Below, in pieces: positions 45,732-54,502 of a stretch of DNA of 64,000 nt; position 1 is the stretch's first letter; every line of letters starts with the position of its first letter. This DNA comes from Clostridium saccharoperbutylacetonicum N1-4(HMT) (GTDB lineage Bacteria > Bacillota > Clostridia > Clostridiales > Clostridiaceae), in assembly GCF_000340885.1 (NCBI RefSeq), contig NC_020291.1, positions 1,673,001 through 1,737,000 of the forward strand. Direction: 5' to 3'. The translations under genes and the position numbers were made by a program. The notes beneath the pieces are model-generated. The model was not told the DNA's origin and searched no databases. It saw nothing but the letters and a program-made list of their open reading frames with translations.

Positions 45732-46847
45732 TTATTTTAAATTTTCAGGGTTTAATACTTTAAGTTCGTCAATTACAAATAAACCATCTTTTCTAATTAA
45801 AACATCATCAAAATAGATTTCACCGCCACCGTAATCAGCTCTTTGAATTAATACTAAATCCCAATGAATAGCTGAATGATTTCCATTTGGAGCATCATCA
45901 TAAGAATTTCCTGGAGTGAAATGAATTGAACCAGCAATTTTTTCATCAAATAGAGTATCTTTCATAGGATGAAGGATGTATGGATTTACACCAATTGCAA
46001 ATTCACCAACATATCTTGCACCGTCATCAGTGTCTAAAACTGCATTGATTCTTTCAGTATCATTAGCTGTAGCATTTACAATTTTACCATCTTTAAATTC
46101 AAATTTTATTTCATTAAAAGCAAATCCATTATAAATTGATGGAGTATTATAAGCTAAAGTACCATTAATTGAGTTTTTAACAGGAGCTGTATAAACTTCT
46201 CCATCTGGAATGTTAAGTTTACCATCACATTTAATTGCAGGAATATCCTTTATTGAAAAAGTTAAATCAGTACCTGGACCAACAAGTCTTACCTTATCAG
46301 TTTTATTCATTAAGTTAACTAATGAATTCATAGCTACTGACATTTTTGAATAATCTAAATTACAAACATTATAGTAAAAATCTTCAAAAGCTTCTGTGCT
46401 CATATCTGCATCTTGAGCTAAAGAAGGTGTAGGATATCTTAAAACACACCATTTAGTGCTTTTGATTCTTATTTTAGAATGTACTTCAGAAAAAATATGT
46501 TTGTTATATAAATTCATTTTTTCTTCTGGAACATCAGAAAGCTCAGAAGAATTTTTGTTGGCTCTAATTCCTATATAAGCATCCATATCCTTCATTCTTA
46601 TAGCTTCATATTTACCCATAAGTTCTAATTGTTCTTTAGTAGCGCCCATTAGTAATTCACGCTTTGATTCGCTGTTGTTTACAGCTAAAAAAGGAACAGC
46701 TTTAACTTTATATGCTTCTTTTATTAATTCTGTAACTAAAGGCGATTCCATTCCATTAGATTCGATAAGGACTTTTTCACCTTCTTTAAGTTCACAAGAA
46801 TAATTAATTAAATTATTTGCAAGTTGAGTATTTCTTGGATCTATCAT
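45732..46847 (-). CDS. M29 family aminopeptidase (AmpS/PepS type)
   Basis: 371 residues, cytosolic metallo-aminopeptidase. The N-terminus (LANNLINYSCELKEGEKVLIE), the central EVHSKIRIK region, and the C-terminal signature GSIHFTPGNSYDDAP then GNHSAIHWDLVLIQ are typical of M29 thermophilic-type aminopeptidases. Length normal for the shorter members. GGAGGAAACAT precedes the start on the minus strand. Role in peptide turnover is inferred. Confidence 0.9.
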   Translation of the reverse strand: MIDPRNTQLANNLINYSCELKEGEKVLIESNGMESPLVTELIKEAYKVKAVPFLAVNNSESKRELLMGATKEQLELMGKYEAIRMKDMDAYIGIRANKNSSELSDVPEEKMNLYNKHIFSEVHSKIRIKSTKWCVLRYPTPSLAQDADMSTEAFEDFYYNVCNLDYSKMSVAMNSLVNLMNKTDKVRLVGPGTDLTFSIKDIPAIKCDGKLNIPDGEVYTAPVKNSINGTLAYNTPSIYNGFAFNEIKFEFKDGKIVNATANDTERINAVLDTDDGARYVGEFAIGVNPYILHPMKDTLFDEKIAGSIHFTPGNSYDDAPNGNHSAIHWDLVLIQRADYGGGEIYFDDVLIRKDGLFVIDELKVLNPENLK

Positions 46848-47229
46848 ATATGTTTCCTCCTTGAATTTTGTGAGTTTATTTTGCTCATAAGTATTGGTTT
46901 ATTTCATTAATTTAACCATTATATAGTATACCATATAAATAAGATTTTTAAATATTGGTCTTATTTATTTTACTTTACAATATAAATATAGAAGGGAGAA
47001 TTAAGGATTAATTTTTAGGGGAAATATCTAATTATTAATTATCAATTGTCAGTAGAAATGTATAATTATCAACGATTAACTTTCAATTATCAAGGAAAAA
47101 TTATTATGGAAAATATTTAGTTGATAGTTGAGCATTAACAATTTAAAGTTAAGATTCAAGTCCAAATAGCAAGATAGTAATCAATGAACAATGATAATTG
47201 AATATTGTTCATAGTAAGGGGAGAATGAA
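46848..47229. other. Gap with minus-strand promoter and TCAATTATCAA-type repeats
   Basis: The left part should hold the peptidase promoter (minus-strand TATACT box near 46930). From 47035 to 47215 short inverted repeats of the TCAATTGTCAG / TCAATTATCAA family occur, including the stem ATGAACAAT / ATTGTTCAT (about 47187-47212), ending in the AGGGGAGAA site of the next gene. Confidence 0.5.
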
Positions 47230-48534
47230 GTGAAAAGGTTTCTAAAATTTTTGATTATTTCAATAATAATTGTCGTTTCGGCCTTTGGGGTTTTTAGTGT
47301 TTCAAGTCAATATAGAATGAATACCTTAGGAAGTAATGTAAGCTGGAGTGTAGCTTATAAAAATTGTAATGGAGCTGAGGCTTTTGACAAAGATGAAAAT
47401 AGAAATACATATATTGCCTTTGACAATTCTATTAAGGTTATTAAAGAAAATGGATTAGAAGAAAATTTAATACAAGATAAAACTTTAAAAATTGAAAATA
47501 TGATTTTTTATAATAATAAGTTATATTTTATATCAAAATCAGAGCTATATTCTTATGGCCTTAACAATAAAGCCTTAAAAGTGTTGCTAGACAATATACC
47601 TTGTGAAGGCAAATATTTAGATAGAAACCTAATTATAAAGAATTCAAACCTACTTTTATCAATAGGCAGTGCAACCAATTCAGGAATTGCTAGCTGTGAT
47701 AGCAATTATTCTCCAGATAAAATTCCCTATGATAGAAGTTCTATGGATATAATTTTAAATGGAGCAAATTATGGAGATGAAAAGACAGGGGCATTTATGC
47801 CCTATGGAAATTCAAGTCAGGAAGGACAAAAAATTAAGGCTCAAAATTTAGCTAATGCAAGTGTGTATGAAATAAACTTAAATAATAATAAATCAGTCTT
47901 ATATGCGTCAGGTTTAAGAAATATCACTGGGTGGGATTTTGATGATAAAGGAGATTTAATTGGAATTATCGGAGGCATGGAGAATGTTGGAGAAAGGCCT
48001 GTTGCAATGGATTCTGATTACCTTTATAAAATAGATAAAGGTAAGTGGTATGGATGGCCAGATTTTAGTGGAGGAGATCCAATAAATTCACCTAGATTTA
48101 AAGGAGAAAAATTAGTAGCACCACTAATTGCAAATCCACCTAATAAAATTGTAGCAGGTCCAATTTATAAATATACTGAAGCTGGAACTATGAGGTATTT
48201 AGCTATAGATAAAGAAGGTAAGATATTAGATAAAGATACAAAAATATATTACGATAGTAAGCAAAATATTATAACTTCATTAAGTTCAAATTATATTATT
48301 TCTGATTTGCTAAAGTTAAAAGATAAGAGTGAAATAAAAGGCATAAAATATTATGAAGGCGATGTTTATATATTAGATTCAGGACTTGGCTGTATTTATA
48401 AAATGCAAGCTAATAATTTAAAATTTCAATTTAAACTTCCAATGCAGGTTTGGATATTTGTGGGAGTAATGTTGGCGATATTAGTAAGTTTAATTATTTA
48501 TAAATTACAGCGTAAGAGAAAAATTAAAAGGTAA
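47230..48534 (+). CDS. Membrane-anchored PQQ-dehydrogenase-like beta-propeller protein
   Basis: 434 residues. N-terminal hydrophobic segment (FLIISIIIVVSAFGVFSV, about 6-23) and a C-terminal one (VWIFVGVMLAILVSLIIY, about 405-422) followed by KLQRKRKIKR, so the domain lies outside, tethered at both ends. The centre matches the sorbosone/aldose dehydrogenase propeller: SGLRNITGWDFDDKGDL and KWYGWPDFSGGDPI. The usual catalytic His of soluble glucose dehydrogenase is not evident, so enzymatic activity is uncertain. GTG start after AGGGGAGAA. It precedes the injection cluster but is separated from it by a terminator. Confidence 0.72.
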   Translation: MKRFLKFLIISIIIVVSAFGVFSVSSQYRMNTLGSNVSWSVAYKNCNGAEAFDKDENRNTYIAFDNSIKVIKENGLEENLIQDKTLKIENMIFYNNKLYFISKSELYSYGLNNKALKVLLDNIPCEGKYLDRNLIIKNSNLLLSIGSATNSGIASCDSNYSPDKIPYDRSSMDIILNGANYGDEKTGAFMPYGNSSQEGQKIKAQNLANASVYEINLNNNKSVLYASGLRNITGWDFDDKGDLIGIIGGMENVGERPVAMDSDYLYKIDKGKWYGWPDFSGGDPINSPRFKGEKLVAPLIANPPNKIVAGPIYKYTEAGTMRYLAIDKEGKILDKDTKIYYDSKQNIITSLSSNYIISDLLKLKDKSEIKGIKYYEGDVYILDSGLGCIYKMQANNLKFQFKLPMQVWIFVGVMLAILVSLIIYKLQRKRKIKR

Positions 48535-49049
48535 TTAATTTTTATAGCAGTTTTAGAAAATAAATTTCTAGGCTGCTAATTTTTTTGTAATTTTTAGAGT
48601 GAAAAAGTAGTTTCAAATACTTGGAAAAAATTATAGATTTATATTAAAAATGAAAAATATTATATATCAAAATTCGAGTTAAGTCAACAAAGTTGTCTTA
48701 AAAAGTAGAATTTGAGGAATGAAAAGAAGTATTTGATAAAAATAATGAAAAAAATAAGAAAATTTCTTTTTATTCCAAATTTTATACGTTTAATTCTTAA
48801 AATAATGACATTTATTGGAGAAATAAAGAGGGATATATGGCCTTAAAAGGTTTAAATTACTAGTTTTATGGGAAAATAGCTATAATATATTATTAATTAG
48901 TATAGCTACAATTAAATTACAATACTATACTTTAGTATAATATTCAAGGTTATATTTTAATTGTATAATAACTTACAGAAAATATGAAAAATATTACAAG
49001 CATGAATTTAACAATATGATTGAAAAACATTATTTGAGGAGGATTAAAA
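48535..49049. other. Leader region of the injection-system cluster
   Basis: Holds the terminator at 48545-48586, then about 460 very A+T-rich bases with TATAAT boxes at 48881-48886 and 48936-48941 and an inverted repeat TAGCTATA / TATAGCTA (about 48877-48907) around the first. This should contain the cluster promoter; the exact start is not clear. Confidence 0.45.
48545..48586 (+). terminator. Terminator before the injection-system cluster
   Basis: TAGCAG (48545-48550) pairs with CTGCTA (48573-48578) and TAGAAA with TTTCTA inside, followed by ATTTTTTTG. It separates the cluster from the propeller gene. Confidence 0.7.
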
Positions 49050-51227
49050 GTGGATGTAATTCAGCAAACGAACAGAACCATATTATTTGAGGAAATCAAT
49101 CCTGAAAAATTAGATTTACTTACAGTTGTAGGTGATACAAAGGGATTGAACAGCTTAAATGACGATAAGATAAAGGAAATTAATGAATTGCTTTTAGTAA
49201 ACAGCTTTGATGAATTTTTAGATAAATTCTCACCAGTAGTTTATTCCTTTTACAATGCAACTAACCAAAAGGTTATGTATACCTTAAAGAAACCAGAAAA
49301 TTTTCCACAAGAGTTAATAACAGAAATTCCAATTAATAAGTCTAATGACTTCTTAAAAATGTTGTTTACGTTAATTGATACAAAACGTGCTCAAGGAATA
49401 GCTAATGTTGATTTCAAATTTGAAAATTTATTGGATATGATATCTCCTAAAAAGGTAATGGATGATATAAGACAAACTAGAAAAGAAATTCAATATACTT
49501 ACAGCAAATATGATGAATTAGATGAGGAAGATCCAAGTAAGTTAGATTTAGGGGACAAGCTTAATGTGATGTTTGAAGAAGCAAGCGGAAATTATAATAA
49601 TATAATGGCAATGCTTCCACTAGCGATTGAAGATATTAAGACAAGATTATTACTTGGTGGAGATGATAATAATAATTCTAATGAACCTCTTAAGCTTGGA
49701 GTATTAAGCATGGGGGAAAATGGAGAATTAAAAGTTTTAGAAGCTCCAAAAGCAGAAGAAACTTCTTTAATTGCCATAGATGATAAAGCAAATATGGGAT
49801 TAATTGAAGCTTTTGAAGAAGATTATGATGAAGTAAATGAAACTAAATCAGATTATGTAAAAAGCTTAGTAGTTAGAACCTTCTGCCCATTAGCATCAAC
49901 TATGGAAAGCAGTGTAGATATAGATGTTGAAATAAACAACTATAACACTTATTTAGAATTTTATAAGAGTTCAAAAGATGATTTTATAAAAACTGTTAAA
50001 CCACTAATTGAGAAGATTTTAGGAGTTAAAATGTTCTTCGATCAATATAAGACTAAGAGCAAAGGAATGAAGCCAAGCTTACTAGTTACAAATACAAAGC
50101 TTAGCAGATTAGTTAATGCTCAAAATCTTCCGAGATTAGATACTTTCTTAAGCTCAGTAAATGATAAGAATGATTTTGATAATACAATTTGGTTTGGAGT
50201 TGTTCCATCAATTGAGCTTGAAGGGCAAGGTAAAAATAAGGTTAGAAGAGAAAGATTTAAATCTAATAAGCAGGCAGAAAAAACAGATTCAAATTCAATG
50301 GAAGATTTGTCAATGCTTTTAGATACGGTTCGAAAGTATCGTATACAAGTATTCTTTAGTTTTGAACCAAGAGAAGATACGACTTTTAATCATATAGCAA
50401 CAAATGGAATCGAAAAATTTATGGATAAATGTGAACCGCTAATGCACAATCCTTATAGTGAATTTGCAATTCCATGTATACCTAACTTTACAGTAATTCC
50501 AAAGGAAAAATCAGGGGTTGTTTTAGATAAGAGAATGGTACTTTCAGAAGAAGGGGCAGCAGAATTATCTAAAGAAAAAGAAGACATCTTGAAACTATGG
50601 ATTGAAGGGGTTTATGTAGGAAGTTCATATATTGCAGCAGGAGTTGTAGCTGCATATCAATGTCCAGAATACTTGAGAGAACAATTAAAGGATGTATATA
50701 GTGAATATCCAGGAGTGAGATTTGATATAGAAGCAGGGTCTAATTCACTTATGATAACAACAACTTTAGCTAAGGAAATATCAGGTTTCACTAATGAAAT
50801 TAAAAATATGATAAATAGGAAAAACTTTGGATTTGTATTCTCTTCAGAAAATGCAAAGCTTCAAGGTAAAGATATAAAACAAATTACAGTATATAAAGCT
50901 AGAAGCTTACAAGCTACTGAAAATGATTTTGAATCAATTTATAAGACACTTGTAACTACATATATAGAAAGAATCTTAAGATTCTACACAAATGATTTTA
51001 AAGAAGATAATATTATTAAATTCTTTAGTAATAATCCAACAAGTGTTAAGAGTAAGTGGATGGCACACAAAGGATATAGCAATGCTATCGTAAAAGATGG
51101 CGATGATATTAACTTTGTAATAAATGAAAGAACTGGAACTTGTAATATCGACTTAGTATTTAACGGAAATGTTAAGAACTTAGAGGTTGAAATTACACGT
51201 AATGACGCACATTCAGAAGTGGGCTAA
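49050..51227 (+). CDS. Contractile sheath-like protein (TssB/TssC or phage-sheath type)
   Basis: 725 residues, no signal or membrane segment. The last 115 residues match the sheath C-terminal handshake domain: DIKQITVYKARSLQ (about 608-621) in the place of the phage-sheath VWGARTL motif, then YKTLVTTYIERILRF and a final region with FVINERTGTCNIDLVF. The N-terminal 150 residues (ITEIPINKSNDFLKML, FKFENLLDMISPKKVMDD) recall TssB. The size is near the sum of TssB and TssC, so it may be a natural fusion of both halves. The next two genes encode tube-like proteins, which strongly supports this reading. GTG start after GAGGAGG. Sequence similarity to known sheaths is distant; structure prediction would settle it. 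Confidence 0.68.
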   Translation: MDVIQQTNRTILFEEINPEKLDLLTVVGDTKGLNSLNDDKIKEINELLLVNSFDEFLDKFSPVVYSFYNATNQKVMYTLKKPENFPQELITEIPINKSNDFLKMLFTLIDTKRAQGIANVDFKFENLLDMISPKKVMDDIRQTRKEIQYTYSKYDELDEEDPSKLDLGDKLNVMFEEASGNYNNIMAMLPLAIEDIKTRLLLGGDDNNNSNEPLKLGVLSMGENGELKVLEAPKAEETSLIAIDDKANMGLIEAFEEDYDEVNETKSDYVKSLVVRTFCPLASTMESSVDIDVEINNYNTYLEFYKSSKDDFIKTVKPLIEKILGVKMFFDQYKTKSKGMKPSLLVTNTKLSRLVNAQNLPRLDTFLSSVNDKNDFDNTIWFGVVPSIELEGQGKNKVRRERFKSNKQAEKTDSNSMEDLSMLLDTVRKYRIQVFFSFEPREDTTFNHIATNGIEKFMDKCEPLMHNPYSEFAIPCIPNFTVIPKEKSGVVLDKRMVLSEEGAAELSKEKEDILKLWIEGVYVGSSYIAAGVVAAYQCPEYLREQLKDVYSEYPGVRFDIEAGSNSLMITTTLAKEISGFTNEIKNMINRKNFGFVFSSENAKLQGKDIKQITVYKARSLQATENDFESIYKTLVTTYIERILRFYTNDFKEDNIIKFFSNNPTSVKSKWMAHKGYSNAIVKDGDDINFVINERTGTCNIDLVFNGNVKNLEVEITRNDAHSEVG

Positions 51228-51287
51228 TTACAATAAGTAACTAAATACTTATTTTAATTATATATAAAATTTTAAGGAGGAGAAAAA

Positions 51288-51713
51288 ATGGGATTTAGAG
51301 TAAAAGTTGAGGGCGCAGAAAGCATTGATTTAAACATTGAAAGTATCGAAACAGTAGAATTCAAAACAGATACTCCAGATGATTCAAATGCTCGTTCAAC
51401 AGATTTAGGAACAACACTAGTTATTACAGGTAAAATTTTAACACCTGTAAATGGAGAGGCAGCAGATACTACAATCAAGCTAGCTCAATGGTCATTAGTA
51501 CCAGCAGAAAAAGCTGATTGTTATAGAAAGGTAACTGTTGATGTTATCTCAGCATCTCAAATTGTAAGACAATTTTCATTACCAAATGCTTTCGTAGTTA
51601 GCTATGAAGAAGAATATGGTGATGTAGAAGGTGTAGGAACATTCAAATTATGTGCTAAACAAAAGAAAGATAAAACTGCAGCAGTAAAATTTGAAGGCGG
51701 TTTTGCTGAATAG
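51288..51713 (+). CDS. Tail-tube/Hcp-like protein 1
   Basis: 141 residues, predicted all-beta. The second half follows the tail-tube pattern: TVDVISASQIVRQFSLPNAF (a charged strand, then N-A-F), VVSYEEEYGDVEGVGTFKLC. It follows the sheath gene directly, behind AAGGAGGAG, as tube follows sheath in contractile systems. Hand alignment gives about 65% identity to the next gene. It would form the inner tube expelled on contraction. Assignment rests on pattern and gene order. Confidence 0.7.
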   Translation: MGFRVKVEGAESIDLNIESIETVEFKTDTPDDSNARSTDLGTTLVITGKILTPVNGEAADTTIKLAQWSLVPAEKADCYRKVTVDVISASQIVRQFSLPNAFVVSYEEEYGDVEGVGTFKLCAKQKKDKTAAVKFEGGFAE

Positions 51714-51734
51714 AATTAAAGGAGGATATTAAGA

Positions 51735-52160
51735 ATGGGATTTAAAGTTAAAATTGAAGGCGCAGAAACAATTGATTTAAGCATAGAAAGTGTTGAAACT
51801 GTAAAACTTACTACAGATACTCCACAAGATTCAAATGCAAGATCAAAAGACGTTGGAAGTACAATGGTTATAACTGGAAAAATATTAACAGCAGTAGATG
51901 GAGATCCATTTGACAGCACAAGAAAAATGGGTACATGGTCATTAGTACCAGCAGAAAAAGCTGACTGTTACAGAAAAATTACTGTAGAAGTAATTTCAGC
52001 TGATCAAGTTATCAGAAAGATAACATATCCAAATGCTTTTGTAGTAGACTACAAAGAAGTTTTTGGAGACACTGAAGGTATTGGTACTTTCGAACTTGTT
52101 GTAAGACAAAAGAAAGACAAATTAAGCATTGTTACAATAGAAGGCGGATATAGCGCTTAA
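51735..52160 (+). CDS. Tail-tube/Hcp-like protein 2 (tandem paralogue)
   Basis: 141 residues, gapless alignment to the preceding protein, differing at about 50 positions that are mostly conservative. Invariant blocks include TDTP.DSNARS, WSLVPAEKADCYRK and PNAFVV.Y. AAAGGAGGAT precedes the ATG. Two tube paralogues suggest a hetero-oligomeric tube or a specialised first ring near the baseplate, as in several contractile tails. Not a degraded copy: no frameshift or stop. Confidence 0.7.
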   Translation: MGFKVKIEGAETIDLSIESVETVKLTTDTPQDSNARSKDVGSTMVITGKILTAVDGDPFDSTRKMGTWSLVPAEKADCYRKITVEVISADQVIRKITYPNAFVVDYKEVFGDTEGIGTFELVVRQKKDKLSIVTIEGGYSA

Positions 52161-52182
52161 TATAACAGCAGCAAACCAAAGT

Positions 52183-52359
52183 AAGTAATATGATGTGTTC
52201 CGGTTTCTGTGGAATTTAGATGGGTGATTCTAAGACCAGAAGTTGCACCCAAAATGCTTGCTTCAATGACAAGCATTGAACAAGCGTTTTGGAACAACTT
52301 CTAGTCAAGAATCGCTACCATCAAAATTCCAATGAAACACTCCACTCATCATATTACTT
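52183..52359 (+). repeat. 177-bp palindrome related in design to the 300-bp elements
   Basis: AAGTAATATGATG (52183-52195) pairs perfectly with 52347-52359, then TGGAATTT with AAATTCCA, ATGG with CCAT, ATTCT with AGAAT, and AGAAGTT with AACTTCT. The core has GCACC in the 5' loop and GAAC in the 3' loop, then CAAAATGC / GCGTTTTG and CAAT / ATTG with GACAAGC as loop. The same loop bases occur in the cores of copies 2 and 4 while the stems are completely different. Confidence 0.65.
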
Positions 52360-52429
52360 ATTTCTAATATAGATACAAACAACCGAAAAGGACTAATCTC
52401 AATTGTTTCTGGTGCTATATAATATAGCT

Positions 52430-52545
52430 ATGAGATTCTAACTTCAAGAAGACATAACCATTTCAAGTTGCATACAAAGCAAGCTTGGGACAAGCTGAAC
52501 TGGAACAACTTCTGCTGAAGAAATATCTACAGCCATATTCTAAAT
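52430..52545 (+). repeat. Second hairpin core of the same design
   Basis: AAGTT (52465-52469) pairs with AACTT (52507-52511), with GCATA and GGAAC as the facing loops and AGCTTG / CAAGCT as terminal hairpin. The GGGACAAGC and GGAACAACTT strings match the conserved parts of the other cores. The outer arms pair poorly. Confidence 0.4.
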
Positions 52546-52673
52546 TCAACACAGAACAAAAGAGCGTACCACTTTGTGGTATTATAGGGATTCAAAATTA
52601 TAAGGAAATTAAGCTTAGGGTATTTTGAATTGTGAGAATCCAAACTAGGAAATCCGTAAGGATTTCACCTCTC

Positions 52674-52722
52674 AACTGTAAATTGTGAACTGTAGAATGT
52701 AAACTGAACAAACCGGGGTGTA
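52674..52722. repeat. AACTGTAAATTG-type repeats before the J-domain gene
   Basis: CAACTGTAAATTGTGAACTG and TGTAAACTGAACAAACCGGGG, ending as the ribosome binding site, as at 11078, 12537 and 39355. Confidence 0.6.
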
Positions 52723-52724
52723 AT

Positions 52725-53171
52725 GTGAAAGATTATTATAAAATATTAAATCTAACTACTAATGCAACAGCCGATGAGATAAAAAAAGCTTTTAGAAGTC
52801 TTGCTAAGAAGTATCATCCAGATAGAAATCCTGATGATAAAGATGCTTTAAGCAAATTTCAAGAAGTAAATGAAGCTTATGAAGTATTAAGCAAAGAAGA
52901 AACAAGAAAGAAATATGACAATGAAAGAGCCAATTTTAAAGATAAAAGTGGCAATAGAGAAAGTAATGGAAAAACTAATAGGACTAATAATGATAATAGA
53001 AAATATCAAGACAAAGGTGAAAGCATAGATAACTTAAATAAATATTTTGAGAGCTTCTTTGGATTTAATGCTAATAGCAGTGAAGTTAATAAAGACAAGT
53101 TAAAGAAAGAAAAGAATCCAATAGATACTAGCAAAATGTTTGATAGTTTTTTTAATGTAAAAAGAAAGTAA
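52725..53171 (+). CDS. J-domain protein (Hsp40-like co-chaperone)
   Basis: 148 residues. A complete J domain ([20 protein letters not shown] to about residue 68) with the HPD tripeptide at residues 31-33. There is no Gly/Phe-rich region, zinc finger or substrate domain of DnaJ; instead a Lys/Asn-rich linker and a short tail with two repeats of a Phe-rich motif (YFESFFGFN and MFDSFFNVK). It is probably the dedicated partner of the divergent Hsp70 encoded at 59415. GTG start. Confidence 0.85.
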   Translation: MKDYYKILNLTTNATADEIKKAFRSLAKKYHPDRNPDDKDALSKFQEVNEAYEVLSKEETRKKYDNERANFKDKSGNRESNGKTNRTNNDNRKYQDKGESIDNLNKYFESFFGFNANSSEVNKDKLKKEKNPIDTSKMFDSFFNVKRK

Positions 53172-53184
53172 TGGAGTGGTTACT

Positions 53185-53754
53185 TTGAATGATGAAAACA
53201 ATGTGAAATTTAATAATAAATTACTAATGACAATACAATTAATAAATGTGTGTATAGGAATTATAATTGCTTTAATCTGTGTAGTTGCCTATATAACTAT
53301 AGACTCAATTTACATAAGGGGATTTTTAATCTTAATTGCCTTAGGTTTTGGTTTAGCAGGCTTTATTAATTTGTATAAGAAACTATATAGAGAAGATACA
53401 GTTAAAGATGAAAGTAATATAAGCAGAATTGAATTAGTTAATGAAGAAAATGAAATCATAAGAGTTTGGGAGATAGGAGAGAGGATTTCCTTTATCATTG
53501 GAAAAAACTCAATGGACAATGAAGTTTTTATAGATTTGAACTGTTCTATTTACTCAAAGTTTATTGATAATAATCATGCAGTTTTAAATTATGCAGCAGG
53601 AAAATGGTATATAGAAGATCTATCAGATAGAAGCGGCATAACCATTAAAAAAAGTGATGATGATACAAAATACAGGATAGTAAAAGATGCTCCTTGTGAA
53701 TTAAAAAGGGGAGATATTTTATTTATATCTAAGATTAAACTTTTACTTAAGTAG
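53185..53754 (+). CDS. Membrane-anchored FHA-domain protein
   Basis: About 189 residues. Two hydrophobic helices (LLMTIQLINVCIGIIIALIC, then IRGFLILIALGFGLAGFINL) at about 13-60 are followed by an FHA-like domain (about 85-189: RISFIIGKNSMDNEVFID ... SKFIDNNHAVLNYAAGKWYI ... DLSDRSGITIK). The usual GR..S..H residues appear as GKNSMDN and NNHA, so phosphothreonine binding is plausible but not certain. TTG 53185 follows GGAG by 8 bases; the GTG at 53176 overlaps that site. Begins 13 bases after the J-domain gene. May tether the apparatus to the membrane. Confidence 0.7.
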   Translation: MNDENNVKFNNKLLMTIQLINVCIGIIIALICVVAYITIDSIYIRGFLILIALGFGLAGFINLYKKLYREDTVKDESNISRIELVNEENEIIRVWEIGERISFIIGKNSMDNEVFIDLNCSIYSKFIDNNHAVLNYAAGKWYIEDLSDRSGITIKKSDDDTKYRIVKDAPCELKRGDILFISKIKLLLK

Positions 53755-53993
53755 ATAAGTGAGAGCCCAAGTTATGATTGTGATTCTTGAATTAAGTTAA
53801 TTTGCTTATGAAAATTAACTTTTTTAACAAAAATATTGGTGCAATCATTTACTCAAAGACTGAAAGAAGTCGAGTTGTTTCATATATAACAGAATTAAGA
53901 ATTGTGAATTGTGACTAAAAGTCGAAGACTTTTGCCACTCAACTCATAACTCTAAACTCATAACTCATAACTGAATAAATTGGAGGGTTAAGA

Positions 53994-54494
53994 ATGGGAT
54001 TAATTAGATGTCCAAATGGACACATGTTTAGTGAAAGACGTTATGGCAGCATTTGTCCATACTGCAATATAGATACTTCAACAAAAGAGAGGCCAGAACC
54101 AGTTCAAGAAAAATTTGAAATAGAAGCAAATCTTTTATATCAAGAAATTGACCCAGTATGTGGCTGGCTTGTATGTATTGAAGGGACAAGGGTTGGTAAG
54201 GACTATAAAATTAAAAATGGAAAAAACTTTATAGGTAGAGCTGATGATATGGATATACAAATTATTGGAGACAACGGCATTTCAGCAAGGAATCATGCAA
54301 TAGTGGTTTATGATCCAAAGAAAAAGAACTATGTATTATTACCAGGAGATTCCTCAGGAATTGCTTATTTAAATGAAGAACCTGTGTATATGCCATCAGA
54401 GTTAAAGCCTTTTGATGTGATTGAGCTTGGAAAGAGTAAATTTTTATTTGTACCATTCTGTGGAGAACATTTTGAATGGCAGGATAATGAGTAG
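53994..54494 (+). CDS. Zinc-ribbon plus FHA-domain protein
   Basis: 166 residues. N-terminal zinc ribbon (CPNGH about residues 6-10 and CPYC about 21-24) and a well-preserved FHA domain (about 62-155) with NFIGRADDMDIQI and the SARNHAIVVYD phosphothreonine-binding loop. FHA proteins of this kind recognise Thr-phosphorylated partners, as Fha does in type VI secretion. GGAGGG precedes the start, after AACTCATAAC-type repeats. Next gene begins 8 bases downstream and encodes a phosphatase-like protein. Confidence 0.82.
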   Translation: MGLIRCPNGHMFSERRYGSICPYCNIDTSTKERPEPVQEKFEIEANLLYQEIDPVCGWLVCIEGTRVGKDYKIKNGKNFIGRADDMDIQIIGDNGISARNHAIVVYDPKKKNYVLLPGDSSGIAYLNEEPVYMPSELKPFDVIELGKSKFLFVPFCGEHFEWQDNE

Positions 54495-54502
54495 GTGCAT
54501 TT

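Larger units (their letters stand above)
52161..52724. other. Long gap inside the cluster with structured, repeat-related sequence
   Basis: 564 bases between the tube and J-domain genes, unusual in an otherwise tight cluster. It holds a 177-bp palindrome (52183-52359), a second hairpin core (about 52430-52545), TACCAC / GTGGTA, ATTCAAAAT / ATTTTGAAT and AAATCC / GGATTT hairpins, and then AACTGTAAATTG repeats up to the next ribosome binding site. No coding frame. Confidence 0.65.

Noticed and set aside
53176..53184. GTG start of the membrane-anchored FHA gene
   Set aside because: The GGAG site overlaps this codon; TTG 53185 has correct spacing.
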